Assembly: GCF_015999545.1 (NCBI RefSeq) | Contig: NZ_CP065546.1 | Coordinates: 496,001-560,000 of the forward strand | DNA: 64,000 nt | Source: Lysinibacillus sp. JNUCC-52 | Lineage (GTDB): Bacteria > Bacillota > Bacilli > Bacillales_A > Planococcaceae | Direction of reading: 5' to 3' | Shown: positions 60,006 to 64,000 of the stretch, one piece after another | How the letters are laid out: every line of letters begins with the position of its first letter | Position numbering within the stretch: the stretch's first letter is position 1 | Notes under the pieces: generated by a model | Database searches by the model: none | The model's input: only the letters and a program-made list of their open reading frames with translations | What the model was told of the DNA's origin: nothing | Translations under genes and position numbers: made by a program

Positions 60006-61271
60006 CTAGTCAAAGCTGTAAGTGCTACCACGCATATCCTCTTCGAATGCATAGCGAGTACTATCAATAGTGTGGTTATCCTTATCCTCTAGTCTCGGAA
60101 TTGGATTACCGTCTTTATCAGTTTGATAATCTATATTTTCAAACTCTCTGGCAATGTTAGGGGTACGGTTAGGATCAATACAAATGAAATCTAAATCATC
60201 CAGCCATTCTTCGCCATATTCCACGCTGTCAGGACCCTTTTTCACGCCATAAATACGTTTTATTCCTAATTCATCACGCAATTCATCAATTGATTTAGGC
60301 TCCGCTGATTCTGCGGCTATACGGTCTGATTGATACCCTTTAGTTTTCAGCTTTTCAGCAAATTTACGGTTACTGATTTTCACACCATAAATTTCATCAA
60401 TAGCGTAGATACCATTTTTCTTTTTATCATAATGCCAACGGACAAAAGCTAATGGATCGGTTGCATACCCAAAGTCAACACCGTTACGGATATTGTCAAA
60501 GGACGCCACCATTTCATCAGTGATAGAACCTTTTTCAATTTGTAAGTTATCAAACGGCACAACACCACTCCCTATCGCTTCACCGAGGTATTCCCAACGG
60601 TAACGTAATTCATTACGTTCTTTAGCTGCCTCTGCTTCCTCGATAAACTGTTTTGAGATAAAAGGGTTATCAAGGTAAGTAGACTTATGAACGAACGTGT
60701 TATCAGGTTGAAATGAGCTTTCATACTTCTTATTCACCCAAGATTGTTTACGCTTCGGTGGGTTATATGTGTAAAAGAACTTATAAAAAAGACCATTTCC
60801 AAGCTCACCACGTAGTAATGAGTTGGTAATGGTCGTTACTTCTTCTTCCGTCTTAAACTCAGCTAATTCTTCAAGCCACGCAAGGGCAAAAGGGAAATTG
60901 GCACTCTTTAATGATTTAATTCGTGTAGGATCTTGTGCACCACGGAAAATCATGTAGTTACCCCGTGGAATGTAAGTTATCCTCATCGGTGACTTATTGA
61001 TTTTAAATAGGTGCGACACCCCTTGTTCGTTTATGGCCCACTTCATTTGCTCGAATATGGATGTCTCGATGGTGTTATCCACTTTTCGTATACCAACAGC
61101 ATTTACAGCAAACCGCATAAGTAACTGCGTGATGATATGAGCTATATCTGATGATTTACCAGAACCACGACCGCCCTTACTTACCACGTTTAAGATATCA
61201 GTTGCAATGGATGCACGCCAAACCGAATGAAATGCTGGTGGTAATAATTCAGATAGTTTTTTAACTGTCAT
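60006..61271 (-). CDS. Terminase large subunit
   Basis: The 421-residue protein has an ATPase domain with the Walker A-like GGRGSGKSSDI (about 34-44) and the Walker B region FALAWLEELAEF (about 125-136). The nuclease domain has NGVDFGYATDPLAF and DNHTIDSTRYAFEED near the end. It drives DNA packaging. ATG 61271 is preferred; the GTG at 61283 lies in the ribosome site. Overlaps the small subunit by 11 bases. Confidence 0.97.
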   Translation of the reverse strand: MTVKKLSELLPPAFHSVWRASIATDILNVVSKGGRGSGKSSDIAHIITQLLMRFAVNAVGIRKVDNTIETSIFEQMKWAINEQGVSHLFKINKSPMRITYIPRGNYMIFRGAQDPTRIKSLKSANFPFALAWLEELAEFKTEEEVTTITNSLLRGELGNGLFYKFFYTYNPPKRKQSWVNKKYESSFQPDNTFVHKSTYLDNPFISKQFIEEAEAAKERNELRYRWEYLGEAIGSGVVPFDNLQIEKGSITDEMVASFDNIRNGVDFGYATDPLAFVRWHYDKKKNGIYAIDEIYGVKISNRKFAEKLKTKGYQSDRIAAESAEPKSIDELRDELGIKRIYGVKKGPDSVEYGEEWLDDLDFICIDPNRTPNIAREFENIDYQTDKDGNPIPRLEDKDNHTIDSTRYAFEEDMRGSTYSFD

Positions 61272-61725
61272 TGCTATCACCACTTATGTCATCCACGAAA
61301 ACAGGCGTAACAGTCGCGTTAATCTCTTGTTTATCAATCCATAGGCCATGTCGTTTCCCTATTAGTTCAGCAGCTCTTATTCGCTCTGTCATTGTAGGAG
61401 GCATATTTTCTTCAATCTTTTGTACACCAACATCAATGCTTCTTAATGTTGCAGCAGTTGCATCACCACGGAGAATCGCTGTTAATGTCTCTAATACTTC
61501 TTGTTGGTCTGCTACACGCTCGGATTTCAATTCCTCCATGCGTTCGTCTATATAAGCTTTAACGTTAGCATTTGTTAGCAGTCTGCTTCCGTTAGCCCTA
61601 GCAGTCGCTTCCTTCTTCACGTTTGGGTATGCCCTTAAATAAGCTTCTGTGGCATTCCCTAGCTCAATATATAAATCAGCAAACGCTTGTTGCTTTACTG
61701 TTAATTTACGTTCAATCAATGGCAT
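61261..61725 (-). CDS. Terminase small subunit
   Basis: The 154-residue protein has the KLTVKQQAFADLYIELGNATEAYLRAYP helix-turn-helix region (about 6-34) and helical oligomerisation domain typical of XtmA/terS. It recognises the packaging site. ATG 61725 follows GGGGTG. A terminator just upstream at 61754 separates it from the moron genes. Confidence 0.95.
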   Translation of the reverse strand: MPLIERKLTVKQQAFADLYIELGNATEAYLRAYPNVKKEATARANGSRLLTNANVKAYIDERMEELKSERVADQQEVLETLTAILRGDATAATLRSIDVGVQKIEENMPPTMTERIRAAELIGKRHGLWIDKQEINATVTPVFVDDISGDSNDS

Positions 61726-61753
61726 CACCCCATTATGCTAGTTGCTTCGTGAA

Positions 61754-61783
61754 ATAAAAAATGACGCCGAAATGACGTCAATT
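61754..61783 (-). terminator. Terminator between the 61787 gene and terminase
   Basis: TGACGTCA pairs in part with TGACGCC; T6 follows on the minus strand. Confidence 0.65.
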
Positions 61784-61786
61784 AAA

Positions 61787-62017
61787 TCAATCATATAAAA
61801 GTTTTATTGCTTCCAAAGGACTTGATGCTAATATCTTTTTAACTGTGTTCTCAACAGCTTTTTCAAGAGTCTCGCCACTTCCAATTCCGATTCTATCAGG
61901 GTAACCTAAATAATTCACTTGGACTCTAACTTCTTTCGAAAATGGAATTTTTTCGATTTCGGCATATTCAAAATCATGTCCATATAAATTTATTTGTTTA
62001 ATTGAATCATCAATCAT
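61787..62017 (-). CDS. Small unknown protein upstream of terminase
   Basis: The 76-residue protein MIDDSIKQINLYGHDFEYAE... has one beta-rich part with KEVRVQVNYLGYPDRIGIGSG and a terminal helix. AGGAGGATGAG precedes ATG 62017. It has its own terminator ahead of the terminase genes, so it is likely a moron or control gene. Unknown family. Confidence 0.65.
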   Translation of the reverse strand: MIDDSIKQINLYGHDFEYAEIEKIPFSKEVRVQVNYLGYPDRIGIGSGETLEKAVENTVKKILASSPLEAIKLLYD

Positions 62018-62085
62018 TGTCTCATCCTCCTTTAACAAATATTATAAGTTAATTGGAAATGAATTGTAATGTGTATTTCACACTC

Positions 62086-62140
62086 AAAAGTAAGTACCGG
62101 TAGTTCAGCAGTAGAGGAGGACTGCTCGATACTCACTTTT
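62086..62140. repeat. Strong hairpin in the gap between two phage extra genes
   Basis: AAAAGTAAGTA and TACTCACTTTT pair with one mismatch; inside, AGCAGT pairs with ACTGCT. Next to it lies GGCAAAATAAAAA before the terminator, as near copy B of the 54-nt element. CTCGATACT in its right arm also occurs in element C on the other strand. Confidence 0.55.
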
Positions 62141-62148
62141 CAGGGCAA

Positions 62149-62172
62149 AATAAAAACACCCTGAAGGGTGCT
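62149..62172 (-). terminator. Terminator of the Tudor-domain gene
   Basis: CACCC/GGGTG around TGAA with TTTTTATTTTG on the minus strand, overlapping the stop codon region. Confidence 0.75.
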
Positions 62173-62837
62173 TATCTCACTTTAAATATAGGTGCATACT
62201 TTGCTAATAATCTTTTTTTACCTATCGGATCATTAAATTGGACATCTACTTCAGTAGAATCACCATCTCCCTTGACATCAATAACCTTTCCTACTCCCCA
62301 TTTATTATGCATTACTTCATCACCAATATTGTAAGACGGTACATAATGCACAGGTTTTGGGCTATTTATATTTTCTATTACTGAATTAAGTTCTAACTTC
62401 AATTGGTTTAATTCATCTTTATATCTTTCTTCAATTTCTTCAGCGCTAATTTCAATATCATTATTTTCACTTATATCTGTTATTACATTATCAATCTTTT
62501 GTTGTAACGCTCGAGAAAGTACATCTGGGTCTATTTTGTTAACTTTTTCATCTACACTTTTTAATTTTTCATTCATTATAGCCATAGTTGTTTTTAGATG
62601 TGTTGAAAGTTCTTCATTATCTCTAGATTGATTTAATGCGATTAAAATTGCAACTAATGCTAATGCGATTGATACAGCACTAGATATGAAGGAGAACAAA
62701 TTTACAACATCCATATTATCTCCTAATCTAAAAGTTAAAATTAGAATAATAATGCCAATTAAAATTCCTATTAGCCATTTAAGATCTCTTTCATCCATTC
62801 GTTTCTTTTTCTTCTCAATCTCTTTTTCTTCTATCAT
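62172..62837 (-). CDS. Two-TM coiled-coil phage protein with PcrA/UvrD-type C-terminal Tudor domain
   Basis: The protein has 221 residues. A charged Lys/Glu N-terminus is followed by two membrane helices (about 20-36 and 46-68), a coiled coil (about 75-160) and a final domain of about 50 residues. That domain reads YNIGDEVMHNKWGVGKVIDV, then a DGDSTEVDVQF strand and KKRLLAKYAPIFKV. It is strikingly like the C-terminal Tudor domain of PcrA/UvrD helicases, which contacts RNA polymerase. Helicase parts are absent. ATG 62837 follows AGAGGTG. It has its own terminator and lies upstream of the terminase. Function unknown. Confidence 0.75.
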   Translation of the reverse strand: MIEEKEIEKKKKRMDERDLKWLIGILIGIIILILTFRLGDNMDVVNLFSFISSAVSIALALVAILIALNQSRDNEELSTHLKTTMAIMNEKLKSVDEKVNKIDPDVLSRALQQKIDNVITDISENNDIEISAEEIEERYKDELNQLKLELNSVIENINSPKPVHYVPSYNIGDEVMHNKWGVGKVIDVKGDGDSTEVDVQFNDPIGKKRLLAKYAPIFKVR

Positions 62838-62978
62838 TTCTGTCACCTCTAACCAAATGATAGTTCAAAATTTTAGATTATGGAACAATTTTCTACAATT
62901 TCACTCTCAAAACCACACCAAACTCTACCCTCTCGACACAAAGCGTTTTGGCTGTTTGATGCAGTTTTCAAAGCAAAA

Positions 62979-63010
62979 TAAAAACCCCTCGAATCCGCTC
63001 AAGGGGTCTT
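62979..63010 (-). terminator. Orphan intrinsic terminator
   Basis: ACCCCT/AGGGGT with a 12-base loop and TTTTTATTTTG on the minus strand. No protein gene precedes it on that strand, which suggests an untranslated transcript from 63.0-63.5 kb. Confidence 0.7.
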
Positions 63011-63480
63011 GCATTCGTCTATTATTCTATTGTGGTAAGACTGTCGAGTTAGCTCACTTTTAGAACTGTGGTAGAGCTACACCACGTTATTATTGCAAGT
63101 GAATTGTGTTCGTGCATTTCCGTGCACGTTTAGTAAGTTTGACTGATCAAAATGGAAAGTGGACGAAGTTCACATGATAACCACTCCTTATTCCGTTTTT
63201 TAGCCTTTTATATTAATTAAGATACCTAATCTTTTTAAATATATAGGCCGACCATGTATGTCTTGCCTCGAACGAGTTTATGAGGCGCTGGTCGGTCGTC
63301 GGTCTGTCTTTTCCCAATATTTAGGAATTTATAAATACCAAGTGAGGAAACCTTTACCGCACCGAACCTACCTCCGATTTTACAAGATAACTTTTTAAAT
63401 ACCTAATGTGTAACGTATATAACATTTGTAACATCTATCACATTTGTAACATGTCTTCATATTCAATCTAAGACTTTTTA
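63011..63480. other. Structured non-coding region at the right prophage boundary
   Basis: No ORF with a start and ribosome site is visible. The stretch holds a CGTGCA/TGCACG hairpin (near 63111-63128) and a nested hairpin (63248-63295). Its outer arms are CCGACCA/TGGTCGG and its inner arms GCCTC/GAGGC. A 13-base direct repeat ACATTTGTAACAT occurs at 63422 and 63440. It ends on the minus strand at the orphan terminator. It could be a small RNA, the late promoter region or an attachment site. Confidence 0.5.
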
Positions 63481-63493
63481 CTTTGCAGCAGAA

Positions 63494-63886
63494 TCAGCAC
63501 CCACAACTATCAGAAAGATTACTATTTTGAGAGGAATCTGAAACAGGAAAGTTCATTTCATTCCATGCCGCAATCCCTCCGGTCAACTCTTTCACTTTAT
63601 AGCCACGTTCTAATAAAAACTTTGCAACTTTGGCAGCTGTGTTACACCATACATCCCAACAGTAAACAATAATTTCTTTATCCATAGGTATTTCATTCAA
63701 ACGATCTGCCAGCTCTTGCTGTGGAATGATATTTGCATCCTTAATTGTTAAACTTCTTACATGATTAGGACCGTTTCTAACATCAATTAAAAAGTATTTA
63801 TCAGGATCGTTTTGTTCCGATTTCAAATAATCCATAGGGCTTATTGTTCCTTCTAAACGTGCATTAAAATAATCAAGTGCGTTCAT
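63494..63886 (-). CDS. Rhodanese-like domain protein
   Basis: The 130-residue single rhodanese domain has FLIDVRNGPNHV, the active-site loop IIVYCWDVWCNTAAKVA with the catalytic Cys, and ERGYKVKELTGGIAAWNE at the end, followed by a SCGC tail. It transfers sulfane sulfur or binds oxidised substrates. ATG 63886 follows TTGGAGG. Only 20 bases separate it from the MarR-type gene, so they form an operon that is probably chromosomal. Confidence 0.9.
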   Translation of the reverse strand: MNALDYFNARLEGTISPMDYLKSEQNDPDKYFLIDVRNGPNHVRSLTIKDANIIPQQELADRLNEIPMDKEIIVYCWDVWCNTAAKVAKFLLERGYKVKELTGGIAAWNEMNFPVSDSSQNSNLSDSCGC

Positions 63887-63906
63887 AAATGTATTACCTC
63901 CAATTT

Positions 63907-64000
63907 TTAAAGTACAGACCAAATTTTAATAAGGAAATCCTTGAGCAATATTCTTTCTTGATGATCTAAAGGGGCTAAAACTTCTAATTCTGTATTAATT
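63907..64000 (-). CDS. C-terminal end of a MarR-like regulator (partial, enters from the right edge)
   Basis: The frame INTELEVLAPLDHQERILLKD and on to IKIWSVL, ending TAA at 63907-63909, has the look of the dimerisation helix at the end of MarR regulators. The DNA-binding part is outside the window. Located directly upstream of the rhodanese gene, it probably controls it. Confidence 0.6.
   Translation of the reverse strand, partial: INTELEVLAPLDHQERILLKDFLIKIWSVL

Larger units (their letters stand above)
35790..62900 (-). mobile_element. Late region of a PBSX/xkd-type contractile-tailed prophage
   Basis: From right to left the genes follow the classical order: terminase small and large subunits, portal, minor head protein, scaffold, decoration, capsid, connector genes, sheath, tube, tail chaperone with frameshift, tape measure, xkdP-Q-R-S-T-U-like baseplate, fibre, xkdW/X, BhlA-like protein, holin, amidase, SOS module. 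All structural genes read on the minus strand. No integrase, repressor, replication or antirepressor gene is seen. Boundaries are approximate. Confidence 0.9.

Noticed and set aside
62094-62130. GTAGTTCAGCAGTAGAG, which resembles a tRNA D-arm
   Set aside because: It is part of a long hairpin and no other tRNA parts are present.
63045-63085. tRNA-like D-arm sequence (AGCTC...GGTAGAGCT)
   Set aside because: The loop is far too long and no anticodon or T-arm with GGTTCGA follows.

Overview
The window looks like a chromosome segment of a low-GC Bacillota of the Bacillaceae/Planococcaceae type, most likely Lysinibacillus or a close relative. This rests on the AT-rich sequence, the strong AGGAGG ribosome binding sites, the Bacillus-like gene families (CsaA, DegV, YkuI, LigD/Ku, citB-type aconitase, YcgR/YcgQ pair, YdjG/YdjI pair) and a PBSX/xkd-type prophage. 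No database search was possible, so the genus is an inference from family resemblance.

Layout. 1-3.8 kb: an isoleucine T-box whose coding sequence starts in the middle of ileS, a DUF2785 protein, a frameshifted small gene, an ECF sigma factor with its membrane anti-sigma partner, and an Lrp/AsnC regulator divergent from a DJ-1/PfpI protein across a perfect palindrome. 4.6-6.6 kb: a YcgR/YcgQ-type permease pair behind a Fur-like box. 6.6-9.3 kb: aconitase. 10-17 kb: an MBL hydrolase, divergent LigD and Ku (bacterial NHEJ), a beta-lactamase-fold hydrolase, and a MATE pump with its MarR regulator and three matching operators. 17-25 kb: CsaA, a Trm11-like methyltransferase, a leucine-rich-repeat protein, two Nudix genes (one broken by an in-frame stop), a methyltransferase, an AT-rich orphan locus with a frameshifted Gly/Ala-rich gene, an SDR, a tiny secreted Cys peptide, and a surface-protein fragment cut off by a group II intron remnant. 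25.9-35.5 kb: YkuI, DegV, the zinc-ribbon/SPFH pair, a nucleotidyltransferase, an ABC exporter, GNAT and a thioesterase.

35.8-62.9 kb is the late half of a contractile-tailed (myovirus, PBSX-like) prophage, read right to left: terminase, portal, minor head protein, scaffold, decoration protein, capsid, connectors, sheath, tube, tail chaperone with a -1 frameshift, tape measure, baseplate (xkdP-Q-R-S-T-U), tail fibre, xkdW/X, then BhlA-type protein, holin and amidase, and finally a SOS-controlled YolD-like module. No integrase, repressor or replication gene is visible. To the right lie about 0.65 kb without a gene and then a host-looking MarR-rhodanese operon, so the element is either a degraded prophage or has a displaced early region.

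Extra ('moron') genes interrupt the late operon at several points: before the terminase, between scaffold and head genes on the opposite strand, before the tape measure, and between tail fibre and lysis genes. Many carry their own terminators. The strongest novelty candidates are (1) a two-TM coiled-coil phage protein ending in a PcrA/UvrD-type Tudor domain; (2) a set of membrane-anchored unknown genes flanked by a conserved 54-nt hairpin element, with a duplicated lysis-gene leader marking a cassette insertion; (3) a YolD promoter with a perfect LexA box filling its spacer; and (4) the T-box that drives an internal fragment of ileS.
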